In this document: positions 40,566-50,965 of the stretch, piece by piece
Position numbering within the stretch: the first letter of the stretch is position 1
Layout: each line of letters begins with the position of its first letter
NCBI GenBank assembly: GCA_947487835.1
Contig: CANKXX010000003.1
Span: forward strand, 62,001 to 126,000
Reading direction: 5' to 3'
Length of the DNA stretch: 64,000 nucleotides
Source: an uncultured Microbacteriaceae bacterium
GTDB taxonomy: Bacteria; Actinomycetota; Actinomycetes; Actinomycetales; Microbacteriaceae
Notes under the pieces: model-generated
What the model saw: only the letters and a program-made list of their open reading frames with translations
Told to the model about the DNA's origin: nothing
Database searches by the model: none
Made by a program: the position numbers and the translations under genes

Positions 40566-41783
40566 TCAGGCGCGCCGGGGCAGCGCCTCCGCCTCCCGGG
40601 GGTTCGCGAGGAGGTCGGCGAACGCGAGTTCTGCGGCCCCGATGAGCAGGATGTCCCGGCCGAGCTGGGCACGGACGATGCGGACGCCCTCGCGCGCGCC
40701 CCGCATGGCCTCGCCGCGCACGGCCACCTCGATGCGCTCGGGGGCGACCCGGTAGAGCGAGCCGAGGAACCCGCCGAGCACGATGAGGCTCGGATTGAAC
40801 AGGTTGACGGCGTTGCGCAGCGCGACCGCCAGGTAGGCCGCCTGCCGCGACACCTCGGCGGCGATCCCTGGCTCGGGGCCGGACTCCGCCTCGAACGCCG
40901 CGACGAGGTCCTCCTCCAGCCGGTCCGAGTCGCGCGACGACAGCCCGAGCGCCGCCAGCAGCGGGGCCCGCGACACCTCGGTCTCGAGGCAGCCGTGAGC
41001 GCCGCAGTGACACAACCGGCCCGAGCTGTTGACGAGCGTGTGACCGAGCTCGCCGGCGTAGCCCGCGGTGCCGGTCAGCGGGGAGCCCTGGGTGACGATG
41101 CCGCCACCGATGCCGCTGGCGCCGCCGTTGAGATAGATCATGTCGGATGCGCCCCGGCCGGCCCCGAAGAGGATCTCGGCCGCGGCGCCGAGGGTGGCGT
41201 CGTTCGACGCCCGCACCCGGTAGCCGGTGGCCTCGTGCAGCATGTCCGCGATCGGCTCGTCGAACCACTCGAGGTGCGGGGCGTAGGTGACCATGCCGTC
41301 GTCCGCCCGGGTGAGCCCGGGAACCGCGACCCCGATGCCGGCGACGCGGTAGGAGGCGTCGAGCTCACCCCGCATGCCCTGGATGATCGCGGCGGACACG
41401 TTGACCACCTCGCGCGCCGACGGCACGCGGTCGGTCTCGTAGCGCACGCGCTTCAGCACGGTGCCCCCGAGCCCCACGAGCCCGAGCGTGATGGTGTCGA
41501 TCTCGGGATTGATCACGAGGACCGCCGTCGCCGGGTCCGGGTGCACGGTCGGGCTGGGCCTGCCGATCTGGCTGGCTCCGGACGGCGCGGCCTCGTACGC
41601 GAGCCCCAGCTCGGCGAGCTGGGCGGTGAGGGTGGCGATCGTCGACCGGTTCAGCCCGGTCGCCCGGGTCAGGTCCGCGCGGGAGAGCGCGCCGTTGCGG
41701 TGCAGGAGGGACAGCACGAGGGAGAGGTTGCTCCGTCGTCCCGCGTCGCCGGGCGCAGGTGCCGGCGTCAGCGCGTCGCTCAC
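40566..41783 (-). CDS. ROK-family transcriptional repressor (XylR-like)
   Basis: 405 residues. An N-terminal winged helix (LSLVLSLLHRNGALSRADLTRATGLN, then STIATLTAQLAELGL) is fused to a ROK sugar-binding domain with the zinc motif CHCGAHGCLE. GTG at 41783 with a very strong GGAAGGAGGGG site. Last gene of the binding protein-dehydrogenase-isomerase run and divergent from the pentose transporter and xylAB. ROK repressors of this type control xylose genes in actinobacteria, and matching inverted motifs lie in the divergent spacer and the xylA promoter. Targets are inferred. Confidence 0.9.
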   Translation of the reverse strand: MSDALTPAPAPGDAGRRSNLSLVLSLLHRNGALSRADLTRATGLNRSTIATLTAQLAELGLAYEAAPSGASQIGRPSPTVHPDPATAVLVINPEIDTITLGLVGLGGTVLKRVRYETDRVPSAREVVNVSAAIIQGMRGELDASYRVAGIGVAVPGLTRADDGMVTYAPHLEWFDEPIADMLHEATGYRVRASNDATLGAAAEILFGAGRGASDMIYLNGGASGIGGGIVTQGSPLTGTAGYAGELGHTLVNSSGRLCHCGAHGCLETEVSRAPLLAALGLSSRDSDRLEEDLVAAFEAESGPEPGIAAEVSRQAAYLAVALRNAVNLFNPSLIVLGGFLGSLYRVAPERIEVAVRGEAMRGAREGVRIVRAQLGRDILLIGAAELAFADLLANPREAEALPRRA

Positions 41784-41892
41784 GTCCCCCTCCTTCCGCC
41801 ATGCCCCTCCGCGGAACGGCAGGACGGGCCGACCGGCGGGCGGCTGCCGTTCCCGGCACCCGGACCCCGCCGGCCCATCCGACCAGTCTCGC

Positions 41893-42897
41893 CTATCGCG
41901 TGCTGAACGCCGCGTCGAACGCCGCGCTGGGCGGGTCGAAGGCGAGGCTGCGCACGAAGTCGAGCGCCTGCGGGGCACCCACGAGGCGGTCCATGCCCGC
42001 GTCCTCCCACTCCACGGAGATGGGCCCGTCGTAGCCGATGGTGTTCATCATCCGGAAGCTCTTCTCCCACGGCACGTCGCCGTGGCCGGTCGAGACGAAG
42101 TCCCAGCCGCGCTTCGGGTCGGCCCACGGCAGGTGCGAGCCGAGGATGCCGTTGCGCCCGTTGCCGATGTTGAGCTTCGCGTCCTTGCAGTCGACGTGGT
42201 AGATCCGGTCGCGGAAGTCCCACATGAAGCCCACCGGGTCGAGGTTCTGCCAGACGAAGTGGCTCGGGTCCCAGTTGAGGCCGAAGGCCTCGCGGTGGCC
42301 GATGGCCTCGAGCGTCGCGACCGTCGACCAGTAGTCGTAGGCGATCTCGCTCGGGTGCACCTCGTGGGCGAAGCGCACGCCGACCTCGTCGAACACGTCG
42401 AGGATCGGGTTCCAGCGGTCCGCGAAGTCCTGGAAGCCGGCCTCGATGAGGGCGGGCGACGCGGGCGGGAACATCGCGATGTACTTCCAGTTCGCCGACC
42501 CGGTGAAGCCGACGACCGTCTTCACCCCGAGGCGGGCCGCGGTGCGCGCCGTGTTCTTCATCTCCTCGGCCGCGCGCTGCCGCACGCCCTCGGGGTCGCC
42601 GTCGCCCCAGATGCTGTCCGGCAGGATGTCGCGGTGCCGCGCGTCGATCGGGTCGTCGCAGACGGCCTGACCCTTCAGGTGGTTCGAGATCGCCCAGACC
42701 TTCAGGTTGTACCTGTCGAGGATGTCGAGCCTCGACTGCAGGTACTCGTCGTCCGTCGCCGCGCGGTTGACGTCGAGGTGGTCGCCCCAGCAGGCGATCT
42801 CGAGGCCGTCGTACCCCCATCCGGAGGCGAGCTTCGCCACCTCCTCGAACGGAAGGTCGGCCCACTGTCCGGTGAAGAGCGTGATCGGTCGTGCCAT
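41893..42897 (-). CDS. TIM-barrel sugar isomerase/epimerase (AP endonuclease 2 superfamily)
   Basis: 334 residues. [31 protein letters not shown] is a typical first strand and helix; metal-binding residues lie in [20 protein letters not shown] and HVDCKD, with [10 protein letters not shown] at the end. ATG at 42897. It follows a Gfo/Idh dehydrogenase in the same operon, a pairing seen in inositol and 3-keto-sugar pathways, so it may isomerise or cleave the oxidised sugar made by its neighbour. The exact substrate is unknown. Confidence 0.88.
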   Translation of the reverse strand: MARPITLFTGQWADLPFEEVAKLASGWGYDGLEIACWGDHLDVNRAATDDEYLQSRLDILDRYNLKVWAISNHLKGQAVCDDPIDARHRDILPDSIWGDGDPEGVRQRAAEEMKNTARTAARLGVKTVVGFTGSANWKYIAMFPPASPALIEAGFQDFADRWNPILDVFDEVGVRFAHEVHPSEIAYDYWSTVATLEAIGHREAFGLNWDPSHFVWQNLDPVGFMWDFRDRIYHVDCKDAKLNIGNGRNGILGSHLPWADPKRGWDFVSTGHGDVPWEKSFRMMNTIGYDGPISVEWEDAGMDRLVGAPQALDFVRSLAFDPPSAAFDAAFSTR

Positions 42898-42964
42898 GCG
42901 TGTTCTCCTTGTCGTGTCTCGTCGATGCGTGCTGCGAAAGGCGCGGTGCGCGCCCGGCGGTCGC

Positions 42965-44134
42965 CTAGGAGATGCTGGTCCAGGCGCTGCCGTGGACCGA
43001 GCTCTCCTCCACCGCCTGCAGCACCTGCTGCACCTGCAGGCCGTCGGCGAACGACGGCGTCGGCTGCTGCCCGGCGTCGATGGCCTCGACGAGGTCCTTG
43101 ACCTGGTGCGAGAAGCCGTGCTCGTAGCCGATCATGTGGCCGGTCGGCCACCAGGCGTCCATGTACGGGTGGCCGGGCTCGGTGACCAGGATCTTCCGGA
43201 AGCCCTGCTCCGTGTCCGGGGCCGTCGCGTCGTAGTAGCCGAGCGAGTTCAGGTCCTCGAGGTCGAACGAGAGGGCGCCGGTGGAGCCCGCGATCTCGAC
43301 GCGGAGGGCGTTCTTCCGTCCGGTGCTGAACCGGGTCGCCTCGAACGAGCCGACCGCGCCGCCGTCGAAGCGGCCGGTGAACAGCGCGAGGTCGTCCACC
43401 GTCACCTCGCCGCGCTCCGTCGAGGCGGTGCCGGACAGGCCGCGGCCGCTCTCCAGCAGCGGGCGCTCCTTGACGAACGTCTCGAGCATGCCCGAGACGC
43501 TGGTGAGCCGCTGGCCGGTGATGTACTGCGTGAGGTCGATGATGTGGGCGCCGATGTCGCCGAGCGCACCGGACCCGGCGAGCTCTTTCTTCATGCGCCA
43601 GGTGAGCGGCGCCTCCGCGTCGGCGAGCCAGTCCTGCAGGTACACGGCGCGCACCTGACGGATCTCCCCGATCTTGCCGGCGGCGACGAGGTCGCGGGCG
43701 AAGGTGGTCGCGGGCACCCGGCGGTAGGTGAAGCCCACCATGGCGCGGACGCCCTTCTCGGCGGCGCGCTCGGCGGCCTCCGTCATCGCCTGCGCCTCCT
43801 CGACCGTGTTGGCCAGGGGCTTCTCGCAGAGCACGTGCTTGCCCGCCTCGAGTGCGGCGATAGCGATCTCCGCGTGGGTGTCGCCGGGCGTCACGATGTC
43901 GATCAGGTCGATGTCGTCGCGCTCGATGGCCGCGCGCCAGTCGGTGTGACTCTCGGCCCAGCCCCACTTCTCCGCCGCCTGGGCGACGGCGTCGGCGTTC
44001 CGGCCGACGACGAGGGACATCTCGGGCTCGAGGGGCAGGTCGAAGAAGCGGGGCGCGACCCGCCATCCCTGCGAGTGCGCGGCTCCCATGAAGCCGTACC
44101 CGATCATGGCGACGCGAAGCGGAGTGCCTGGCAT
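42965..44134 (-). CDS. Gfo/Idh/MocA-family oxidoreductase
   Basis: 389 residues. [19 protein letters not shown] is the NAD(P)-binding loop (about residues 6-24); [15 protein letters not shown] is the EKP motif; [14 protein letters not shown] carries the active-site His. The ATG at 44134 precedes the [12 protein letters not shown] start. It lies between the sugar-binding protein and the TIM-barrel isomerase, in the arm divergent from the transporter and xylAB. Probably oxidises the imported sugar or a derivative. Confidence 0.9.
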   Translation of the reverse strand: MPGTPLRVAMIGYGFMGAAHSQGWRVAPRFFDLPLEPEMSLVVGRNADAVAQAAEKWGWAESHTDWRAAIERDDIDLIDIVTPGDTHAEIAIAALEAGKHVLCEKPLANTVEEAQAMTEAAERAAEKGVRAMVGFTYRRVPATTFARDLVAAGKIGEIRQVRAVYLQDWLADAEAPLTWRMKKELAGSGALGDIGAHIIDLTQYITGQRLTSVSGMLETFVKERPLLESGRGLSGTASTERGEVTVDDLALFTGRFDGGAVGSFEATRFSTGRKNALRVEIAGSTGALSFDLEDLNSLGYYDATAPDTEQGFRKILVTEPGHPYMDAWWPTGHMIGYEHGFSHQVKDLVEAIDAGQQPTPSFADGLQVQQVLQAVEESSVHGSAWTSIS

Positions 44135-44185
44135 GTATTCGCTTTCTGTTGAGGAACTGCGGTGCCGTTCAGCACCGGGGAGAGG

Positions 44186-44222
44186 CACGGGCGCCCGCCG
44201 CCCAGAACGACGGGCGCCCGTG
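44186..44222 (-). terminator. Intra-operon hairpin after the binding-protein gene
   Basis: CACGGGCGCCCG and CGGGCGCCCGTG, 12-bp perfect arms, two bases beyond the binding-protein stop. Likely a partial terminator that makes the binding protein more abundant than downstream enzymes. Confidence 0.8.
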
Positions 44223-44224
44223 GA

Positions 44225-45274
44225 TCAGGACTCGAACGCGGTGGGCAGGTACTGCTCCACGTTCTCGCCGGTCACGACCGAGGCGTTCAGCACGATGCGG
44301 TTCGGCACCTCGACCTCGACGAGGTCGCTGAGGGCCTTGTCCTGGACGAGCAGGCGCGCGAGCCGGATGCCGTCCGCCGCCTGCGTGGACGGGTAGAGCA
44401 CCGTCGCCTTCAGCACGGTGTCATCGGCCTCGATGGAGCGCATCGCGTTGGCCGAGCCGGCGCCGCCGACCATGATGAACTCGTCGCGGCCGGCCGCGTC
44501 GATGGCGGCGAGCACGCCGATGCCCTGGTCGTCGTCGTGGTTCCAGATGGCGTCGATCTGGGGCGCGGCCGAGAGCAGCTGGGACGTCGCAGCCTCACCG
44601 CCCTGCACGGTGAAGTCGGCGGCGACGCGGTTGCTGACCTCGAGCCCGCAGTCGTCGAGCGCGTCGGAGAAGCCGCGGCTGCGGTCCTGGGTGAGCGGGA
44701 GCGAGTCGATGCCCGCGATCTCCGCCACGACGGCGTCGTCGTTGCCCTCCAGCTGCTCGCAGACGTAGGTGCCCGCGCTCACGCCCATGCCGTAGTTGTC
44801 GCCGAGCACGGTGACCCGGGCGGCGAAGGGACTGGAGAACTCGCGGTCGACGTTGACCACGGGAATGCCGGCCTCCATGGCGCGGATGGCGACGTCGGTC
44901 AGCGCCGCGCCGTCCGTCGGGAGCAGCACGATCGCGTCGACCTTGTCGTTAATGAACGTCTCGACCTGGCTGATCTGGAGGTTGGCGTCGTTGGTGCCCT
45001 CCGCGACCTTGAGCTCGATGTCCGGGAACTTCTCCGCCTCGGCGAGCGCGGCGGAGTTGATGGCGCCGAGCCAGCCGTGGTCGGCCGCGGGGCCCGAGAA
45101 GCCGATGGTGATGGTGTCGCCCGCGGCCTCGTTGCCTTCGGCGGTACTGGTCGTCGCTTCCGTTTCTTCTTCGGGAGCGTCCCCCGGCGTACACCCCGTG
45201 AGGAGTGCGGCGAGGGCGAGTGTGGTGCCGGACCCGACAAGGAGTCGGCGCCGCACCGAGGGGGTGGCGAGCAT
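44225..45274 (-). CDS. Sugar ABC transporter substrate-binding lipoprotein (RbsB-like)
   Basis: 349 residues. Signal peptide with lipobox LLTGC, a short acidic linker, then a periplasmic-binding-protein type 1 fold (ITIGFSGPAADHGWLGAINSAAL; DAIVLLPTDGAALTDVAIRAMEAGIPVVNVDREF). ATG at 45274 with AGGAGG upstream. Belongs to the CUT2 class for monosaccharides. Its partners, an RbsA-type ATPase and RbsC-type permease, are encoded divergently across a spacer that holds matching inverted motifs. Confidence 0.92.
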   Translation of the reverse strand: MLATPSVRRRLLVGSGTTLALAALLTGCTPGDAPEEETEATTSTAEGNEAAGDTITIGFSGPAADHGWLGAINSAALAEAEKFPDIELKVAEGTNDANLQISQVETFINDKVDAIVLLPTDGAALTDVAIRAMEAGIPVVNVDREFSSPFAARVTVLGDNYGMGVSAGTYVCEQLEGNDDAVVAEIAGIDSLPLTQDRSRGFSDALDDCGLEVSNRVAADFTVQGGEAATSQLLSAAPQIDAIWNHDDDQGIGVLAAIDAAGRDEFIMVGGAGSANAMRSIEADDTVLKATVLYPSTQAADGIRLARLLVQDKALSDLVEVEVPNRIVLNASVVTGENVEQYLPTAFES

Positions 45275-45446
45275 GTGTTCCTCCTAGAGTGAAACCGCTT
45301 CGCGCCAATGCGGCACCTCCGCGGCACCGGCCCCGGAGGCGGCATCCCCCGGGCCTTCGCATCAGCCGCCGGGCGGCGTCCGCCGGGGCGCGGGAACGGT
45401 CGGATTCCGACCTCTCGCTTCGGGTGAGTCCCCATTGACGTTTCCT

Positions 45447-45544
45447 GCAACATAACAGACATCGGAGCGCTCCGGCAGGAGCGTTATCCGCTCGTTTCCG
45501 GTGCTGCCGGACCTGTCCCCCGCGGCCCATGACTGTTATGTTGC
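45447..45544. promoter_or_regulatory. Widely spaced inverted 12-mers in the divergent spacer
   Basis: GCAACATAACAG (45447-45458) and CTGTTATGTTGC (45533-45544) are exact inverses, 74 bases apart, one near each divergent promoter. Their CAACATA / TATGTTG cores match the arms of the xylA operator, so the ROK repressor is the likely binder. Confidence 0.7.
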
Positions 45545-45548
45545 GGTC

Positions 45549-47069
45549 ATGTTCGATGGCGATCATCCCGCTCCCCTGCTCGACGTGCGCGGCCTCACGA
45601 AGTCGTTCGGCGGCGTGCGGGCGCTGCGCGGGGTCGACCTCTCCGTGCTGCCCGGCGAGGTGCACTGCGTGCTCGGCCAGAACGGAGCGGGCAAGTCGAC
45701 GCTCATCAAGATCCTGTCCGGGGCGTACCAGCCCGACGGGGGCACGATCAGCTGGCAGGGGAACGCGGTGACCATCGCGGACCCGGTCGCTGCGCTCGAC
45801 CTCGGCATCGCCACCATGTACCAGGAGCTCGACGTCGTCGACGGCCTGACCATCGCCGAGAACGTCTTCCTCGGTCACGAGCTCGCCACCGGAGGAGTGC
45901 TGCGCGGAGGCGAGGCGAGGCGCCGCACCCGGGAGCTGCTCACCCGGCTCGGGCATGGCTCGATGGCGCCCGGCCGCGAGGTCGGCTCGCTCCCGGCCGC
46001 CGGCAAGCAGCTCGTCAGCATGGCGCGGGCCCTGTCGCGGGACGCCCGCCTGCTCATCATGGACGAGCCGAGCGCGGTGCTCGACGCCGAGGAGGTCAAG
46101 AACCTGTTCCGCGTCGTGCGCGAGCTCACCGCGCAGGGCATCGCCGTGGTCTACATCTCCCACCGGCTCGAGGAGATCCGCGAGATCGGCGATCGCATCA
46201 CGGTCATCAAGGACGGCAGCAGCACCGCCGTCGGCCTTCCCGTCGCCGACACGCCCACGCCCGATCTCATCCGGCTCATGACCGGCCGCACCGTCGCCAA
46301 CGTCTTCCCGCCCGCGACCGCGCCCGCCGCCGACGCCGACGCGGTCCTGACCGTGACGGACCTCGCCGTGCGGGGCGTGTTCGAGGGCGTGAGCTTCTCG
46401 GTGCGGGCGGGCGAGATCGTGGGACTTGCCGGCCTCGTCGGCTCCGGGCGGTCCGAGATCCTTGAGACGGTCTACGGCGCGCGGCGACCGACCGGTGGGG
46501 CGGTCACCGTGGCGGGGCGCCCCCTGCCCCCGGGTTCGGTGACGGCGGCGGTGGACGCCGGCATCGGCCTGTCGCCGGAGGAGCGCAAGAGCCAGGGGCT
46601 GCTGCTCGCCGAGCCCATCTACCGCAACGTCACGCTGGCCACGTTCCCCCGGTTCGCCCGGGCGTCGCTGCTCGACGAGCGGCGCGAGCGTGAGGTGACC
46701 CGCGAGCAGATCGAGTCGCTCGAGCTGCGCCCGGCGGACCCGGACCGTCAGACCGGCACGCTGTCGGGCGGCAACCAGCAGAAGATCCTCCTCGCCCGCT
46801 GGCTCGTCCACGGCACCCGGGTGCTGCTGCTCGACGAGCCGACCCGCGGCGTCGACGTGGGCGCCCGCGCGGAGATCTACGCCCTCATCCGCCAGCTCGC
46901 CGCCGCCGGCACCGCCATCGTCCTCGTCTCGAGCGAGATCGAGGAGGTGCTCGGGCTGGCCGACCGCGTGCTCATCCTCGCGGACGGCCGCGTGCTCGAC
47001 ACCCGGAATGCATCAGACCTCACCGAGCACGCCGTGCTCGACCTCGTCCTGAAAGGAAGTGCCGCGTGA
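45549..47069 (+). CDS. Sugar ABC transporter ATP-binding protein (RbsA/XylG-like, double ATPase)
   Basis: 506 residues with two ABC domains in one chain. The first has Walker A GQNGAGKST, then LPAAGKQLVSMARALSRDARLLIMDEPSAVL (signature region and Walker B). The second has a degenerate Walker A (GLVGSGRSE) but an intact [15 protein letters not shown] signature and LLLDEPTRGVD. This asymmetry is normal for CUT2 ATPases. The ATG at 45549 lies at the end of an operator-like motif, with no clear ribosome-binding site. Overlaps the permease gene by four bases. Confidence 0.93.
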   Translation: MFDGDHPAPLLDVRGLTKSFGGVRALRGVDLSVLPGEVHCVLGQNGAGKSTLIKILSGAYQPDGGTISWQGNAVTIADPVAALDLGIATMYQELDVVDGLTIAENVFLGHELATGGVLRGGEARRRTRELLTRLGHGSMAPGREVGSLPAAGKQLVSMARALSRDARLLIMDEPSAVLDAEEVKNLFRVVRELTAQGIAVVYISHRLEEIREIGDRITVIKDGSSTAVGLPVADTPTPDLIRLMTGRTVANVFPPATAPAADADAVLTVTDLAVRGVFEGVSFSVRAGEIVGLAGLVGSGRSEILETVYGARRPTGGAVTVAGRPLPPGSVTAAVDAGIGLSPEERKSQGLLLAEPIYRNVTLATFPRFARASLLDERREREVTREQIESLELRPADPDRQTGTLSGGNQQKILLARWLVHGTRVLLLDEPTRGVDVGARAEIYALIRQLAAAGTAIVLVSSEIEEVLGLADRVLILADGRVLDTRNASDLTEHAVLDLVLKGSAA

Positions 47070-48115
47070 GCGAGCAGAACACCACCGTGAGCTCCTCGGT
47101 TCCCCCGGTGGTCGACCGGCCCAAGGAACGGACGGACAGCCCCCTCCGCCGCTTCTTCGGCAGCTCGGTCGGCCGCAACCTCGGCCTGGTCATCGCCCTC
47201 GTCGTCCTCCTCGCGGTCGGCGCCGCGACGGCCGGCGATCGGTTCCTCAACGTCGACAACATGCTGACGATCATCCGGTACGCCTCGATCGTCGGCGTCA
47301 TCAGCATCGGCATGACGTTCGTCATCATCGCCGGCGGCATCGACCTTTCCGTCGGCTCGGTGATGGGGCTGTCCACGGTGGTCGCGACGCTTGCCGCCGT
47401 GCAGATCGCCGCGACGCAGTCCTCCTGGATCCTGATCGTCGTGGTGGCGCTCGCCGTGGGCACCGCAGCGGGATTCATCAACGGCGTGGTGATCGCGTAC
47501 GGCAACGTGGTGGCATTCATGGCGACGCTCGCCATGCTCGTCGGCGCCCGCGGCCTCGCGGAACTCATCTCCGAGCGGCGCACCCTCATAGTGAACGTGA
47601 CCGACTTCCTCTCGGTGACGCGCTCCAACTTCCTCGGCCTGCCCGTGCTGATCTGGATCTTCGTGATCGTGGCCGCCGCAGGCTGGTTCCTGCTCAACCG
47701 GACGACGTTCGGCCGCCGCACGGTCGCCATCGGCGGCAACCGGGAGGCGGCCCGCCTGGCCGGCATCAAGGTGCGCCGGCACGTCGTCTACCTCTACGTG
47801 CTCTCGGGCTTCACCGTGGGCATCGCCGCGGTCATGATGCTCGGGCGCACCACGGTCGGCACCTCGACCCACGGCCTGTTCTACGAGCTCGACGTCATCG
47901 CGGCCGTCGTCGTCGGCGGCACTCTCCTGGTGGGCGGGCGCGGCACGATCGTCGGCACCGTCTTCGGCGTGCTCATCTTCGCGACGCTCACGAATGTGTT
48001 CACCCAGAACAACCTCTCGACGTCGGTGCAGCAGGTGGCCAAGGGCGCGATCATCGTGCTCGCCGTGCTGCTGCAGCAGCGCTTCGCGTCGAGGGGCTCA
48101 CGCCGGACCGACTGA
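47066..48115 (+). CDS. Sugar ABC transporter permease (RbsC-like)
   Basis: 349 residues, about nine hydrophobic segments. FVIIAGGIDLSVGSVMGLSTVVA is the family signature (about residues 90-112), and the docking region GGNREAARLAGIKV follows later. The GTG at 47066 overlaps the ATPase stop (GTGA). Completes the CUT2 importer with the binding protein encoded divergently; followed by xylA, so it probably carries xylose or a similar pentose. Confidence 0.93.
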   Translation: MSEQNTTVSSSVPPVVDRPKERTDSPLRRFFGSSVGRNLGLVIALVVLLAVGAATAGDRFLNVDNMLTIIRYASIVGVISIGMTFVIIAGGIDLSVGSVMGLSTVVATLAAVQIAATQSSWILIVVVALAVGTAAGFINGVVIAYGNVVAFMATLAMLVGARGLAELISERRTLIVNVTDFLSVTRSNFLGLPVLIWIFVIVAAAGWFLLNRTTFGRRTVAIGGNREAARLAGIKVRRHVVYLYVLSGFTVGIAAVMMLGRTTVGTSTHGLFYELDVIAAVVVGGTLLVGGRGTIVGTVFGVLIFATLTNVFTQNNLSTSVQQVAKGAIIVLAVLLQQRFASRGSRRTD

Positions 48116-48147
48116 TCGGGGCTGGTGCAATCGGCCCTCGTCTGCGT

Positions 48148-48172
48148 AATATGTTTGGCAGTCCAACATATT
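48148..48172 (+). promoter_or_regulatory. xylA operator, ROK-type palindrome
   Basis: AATATGTT and AACATATT, exact 8-bp arms separated by nine bases, overlapping a TAATAT -10 box (48147-48152). About 30 bases upstream of the xylA start. Confidence 0.8.
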
Positions 48173-48202
48173 CACCAACGACGCTGAAAGATCAGGTGCC
48201 CC

Positions 48203-49393
48203 ATGGCTGACCAGCCCACGCGCGACGACAAGTTCTCCTTCGGACTCTGGACCATCGGATGGACGGGCAACGACCCGTTCGGTCCCCCCACCCGCCCCAA
48301 CCTCGACACCGTCGAGGCCGTGACCAAGCTCGCCGAGCTCGGTGCCTACGGCCTCACGTTCCACGACGACGACCTCTTCCCGTTCGGGTCGAGCGACGCC
48401 GAGCGCCAGCGCGAGATCGACCGCCTCAAGCAGGCCCTCTCCGACACCGGCCTCGTCGTGCCGATGGTGACGACCAACCTCTTCAGCCACCCGGTCTTCA
48501 AGGACGGCGGCTTCACCTCCAACGACCGCGCCGTGCGTCGCTTCGCGATGCGCAAGGTGCTGCGCAACATCGACCTGGCCGCCGAGCTGGGCGCCAAGAC
48601 GTTCGTCATGTGGGGTGGCCGCGAGGGCAGCGAGTACGACGCCGCCAAGGACATCCAGGGCGCCCTCGAGCGCTACCGCGAGGCCGTCAACATGCTCGGC
48701 GACTACGTCACCGACAAGGGCTACGACATCCGCTTCGCGATCGAGCCGAAGCCGAACGAGCCCCGCGGCGACATCCTGCTGCCCACGCTCGGCCACGCGC
48801 TCGCCTTCATCGAGACGCTCGAGCGTCCCGAGCTGGTCGGCGTCAACCCCGAGGTCGGCCACGAGCAGATGGCCGGGCTGAACTTCACCCACGGCATCGC
48901 CCAGGCGCTGTACCAGGGCAAGCTCTACCACATCGACCTCAACGGCCAGCGCGGCATCAAGTACGACCAGGACCTCGTGTTCGGTCACGGCGATCTGCAG
49001 AACGCGTTCTCGCTCGTCGACCTCCTCGAGCACGGCGGCCCTGCGGGCGGACCGGCTTACGACGGTCCCCGTCACTTCGACTACAAGCCGAGCCGCACCG
49101 AGGACTACGACGGCGTCTGGGCGTCCGCCGCGGCGAACATGCGCATGTACCTCCTGCTCAAGGAGCGCGCGGCCGCGTTCCGCGCCGACCCCGAGGTGCA
49201 GGAGGCCCTCGAGGCCGCCCGCGTGCCCGAGATCCGCACGAACACGCTGAACGACGGTGAGAGCTACGACGACCTGCTCGCCGACCGCAGCGCGTACGAG
49301 GACTTCGACGCCGAGCAGTACTTCGGCGGCAAGGGCTTCGGCTTCGTCCGCCTGCAGCAGCTCATGCTCGAGCACCTCCTCGGCGCCCGCTAG
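48203..49393 (+). CDS. xylA: Xylose isomerase (actinobacterial type)
   Basis: Converts D-xylose to D-xylulose (also acts on glucose in vitro). 396 residues, the short class I length. His54 in [10 protein letters not shown] is the catalytic histidine at its standard number. Metal-binding residues lie in [24 protein letters not shown] and the later HYDxK-like [11 protein letters not shown] at 48203. Preceded by its own palindromic operator, downstream of the pentose importer and 41 bases before xylB. Confidence 0.97.
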   Translation: MADQPTRDDKFSFGLWTIGWTGNDPFGPPTRPNLDTVEAVTKLAELGAYGLTFHDDDLFPFGSSDAERQREIDRLKQALSDTGLVVPMVTTNLFSHPVFKDGGFTSNDRAVRRFAMRKVLRNIDLAAELGAKTFVMWGGREGSEYDAAKDIQGALERYREAVNMLGDYVTDKGYDIRFAIEPKPNEPRGDILLPTLGHALAFIETLERPELVGVNPEVGHEQMAGLNFTHGIAQALYQGKLYHIDLNGQRGIKYDQDLVFGHGDLQNAFSLVDLLEHGGPAGGPAYDGPRHFDYKPSRTEDYDGVWASAAANMRMYLLLKERAAAFRADPEVQEALEAARVPEIRTNTLNDGESYDDLLADRSAYEDFDAEQYFGGKGFGFVRLQQLMLEHLLGAR

Positions 49394-49434
49394 GCACCGG
49401 GAATCAAGCGGAGCAGGGCGAAGGAAGGATGGCG

Positions 49435-50898
49435 ATGGCGCTCGTGATGGGGGTCGACTCGTCGACCCAGAGCTGCAAGGCGGTCGTGCGCGACCTGGCG
49501 ACCGGTGAGGTCCTCCGGCGGGGGCGCGCGAGCCACCCCGCGGGCACCGAGGTGGACCCGCAGGCGTGGTGGGACGCCCTGCTCGCGGCCATCGAGGAGG
49601 CCGGCGGCCTGGCAGACATCGCGGCCGTCGCGGTCGCGGGTCAGCAGCACGGCATGGTCGTGCTCGACGACGCCGGCCGAGTCATCCGCAACGCCCTGCT
49701 CTGGAACGACACCCGTTCGGCTCCCGCGGCCGCCGACCTCATCCGTGAGGTCGGCGGCGCGGAGCTGGCGGCCCGCACCGGCCTGGTGCCGGTGGCGTCA
49801 TTCACGGGCACGAAGCTGCGCTGGCTGCGGGACACGGAGCCGGAGAACGCCGCGCGCGTGGCCGCCGTCGCCCTGCCCCACGACTGGCTGACCTGGCGCC
49901 TGCGCGGGTACGGCCCGGAGGGCGACAGCCTGTACGGGCCGGACCTCGAGCAGCTCGTCACCGACCGGTCCGATGCCAGCGGCACCGGGTACTGGAGCCC
50001 GGCGTCGGGCACGTACGACCTCGACCTGTTCGAGCTCACCTTCGGGCGCCCCGGGCGCGAGGCACGGCCGGGAAGCCACGGTGAGCCCGGCGTCGTCCTC
50101 CCCCGGGTTCTCGCCCATGACGAGGCGGCCGGACTCGCCGTTGTGGCGGGTGCCACCGCGGAGTCCGGCGTCGTCGTGGGACCCGGCGCGGGCGACAACG
50201 CCGGTGCCGCGCTCGGCCTCGGCGCGAGCGCCGGTGACGTGGTCATCTCGATCGGCACCTCGGGCACCGTGTTCGCGGTGACCGACGCCGTGGCGGCGGA
50301 CGAGTCGGGCGCCGTCGCCGGCTTCGCCGACGCGAGCGGCCGCTTCCTGCCCCTCGTCGCCACCCTCAACGCCGCGCGCGTCCTCGACTCCATCGCCGGC
50401 CTGCTCGGCGTCGACCACGACGAGCTCGGCCGGCTCGCCCTCGAGGCGGAGCCGGGCAGCGACGGCCTGGTGCTCGTGCCCTACTTCGAGGGAGAGCGCA
50501 CGCCCAACCGCCCGGACGCCACGGCGACGCTCAGCGGGATGACGCTCGCGTCGACCTCCCGGCCGAACCTCGCCCGCGCCGCCATCGAGGGCCTGCTCTC
50601 CGGCCTCGCGGACGGGCTCGACGCCGTGCGCGCGACCGGCGTGCGGGAGACCCGGCTGCTGCTGATCGGCGGCGCGGCGCAGAACGAGGCCGTGGCCCGC
50701 ATCGCCGCGCAGGTCTTCGACGCTCCGGTCGTCGTGCCCAACCCGGCGGAGTACGCCGCGGACGGCGCGGCCGTGCAGGCCGCGTGGGCGCTGACCCGCG
50801 AGCGGCCGGTCTGGCCCGTGAGCATGGTGCTGGAGCCGGAGCCGGACACCCGTCCGGTCATCCGCCGCCAGTACTCGGAGCGCACGAGCGCCTCCTGA
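49435..50898 (+). CDS. xylB: Xylulokinase
   Basis: Phosphorylates D-xylulose to xylulose 5-phosphate for the pentose phosphate pathway. 487 residues, an FGGY kinase: [16 protein letters not shown] phosphate-binding start, QQHGMVVLD with the conserved xylulose-binding residues, and [15 protein letters not shown]. The ATG at 49435 is preferred over one six bases earlier because GAAGGAAGG then lies at normal distance. Co-transcribed with xylA; a strong hairpin follows. Confidence 0.95.
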   Translation: MALVMGVDSSTQSCKAVVRDLATGEVLRRGRASHPAGTEVDPQAWWDALLAAIEEAGGLADIAAVAVAGQQHGMVVLDDAGRVIRNALLWNDTRSAPAAADLIREVGGAELAARTGLVPVASFTGTKLRWLRDTEPENAARVAAVALPHDWLTWRLRGYGPEGDSLYGPDLEQLVTDRSDASGTGYWSPASGTYDLDLFELTFGRPGREARPGSHGEPGVVLPRVLAHDEAAGLAVVAGATAESGVVVGPGAGDNAGAALGLGASAGDVVISIGTSGTVFAVTDAVAADESGAVAGFADASGRFLPLVATLNAARVLDSIAGLLGVDHDELGRLALEAEPGSDGLVLVPYFEGERTPNRPDATATLSGMTLASTSRPNLARAAIEGLLSGLADGLDAVRATGVRETRLLLIGGAAQNEAVARIAAQVFDAPVVVPNPAEYAADGAAVQAAWALTRERPVWPVSMVLEPEPDTRPVIRRQYSERTSAS

Positions 50899-50902
50899 TC
50901 CT

Positions 50903-50947
50903 GCGCGCCTCGCCCACCCCGGCCGATCCGGGTCGGGCGGGGCGCGC
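50903..50947. terminator. Bidirectional terminator between xylB and the glycerate kinase gene
   Basis: GCGCGCC/GGCGCGC, CGCCC/GGGCG and CCCGG/CCGGG pair in series around a small loop, between convergent stops. Confidence 0.8.
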
Positions 50948-50965
50948 GGTCCGTCCGGTGGCGCC

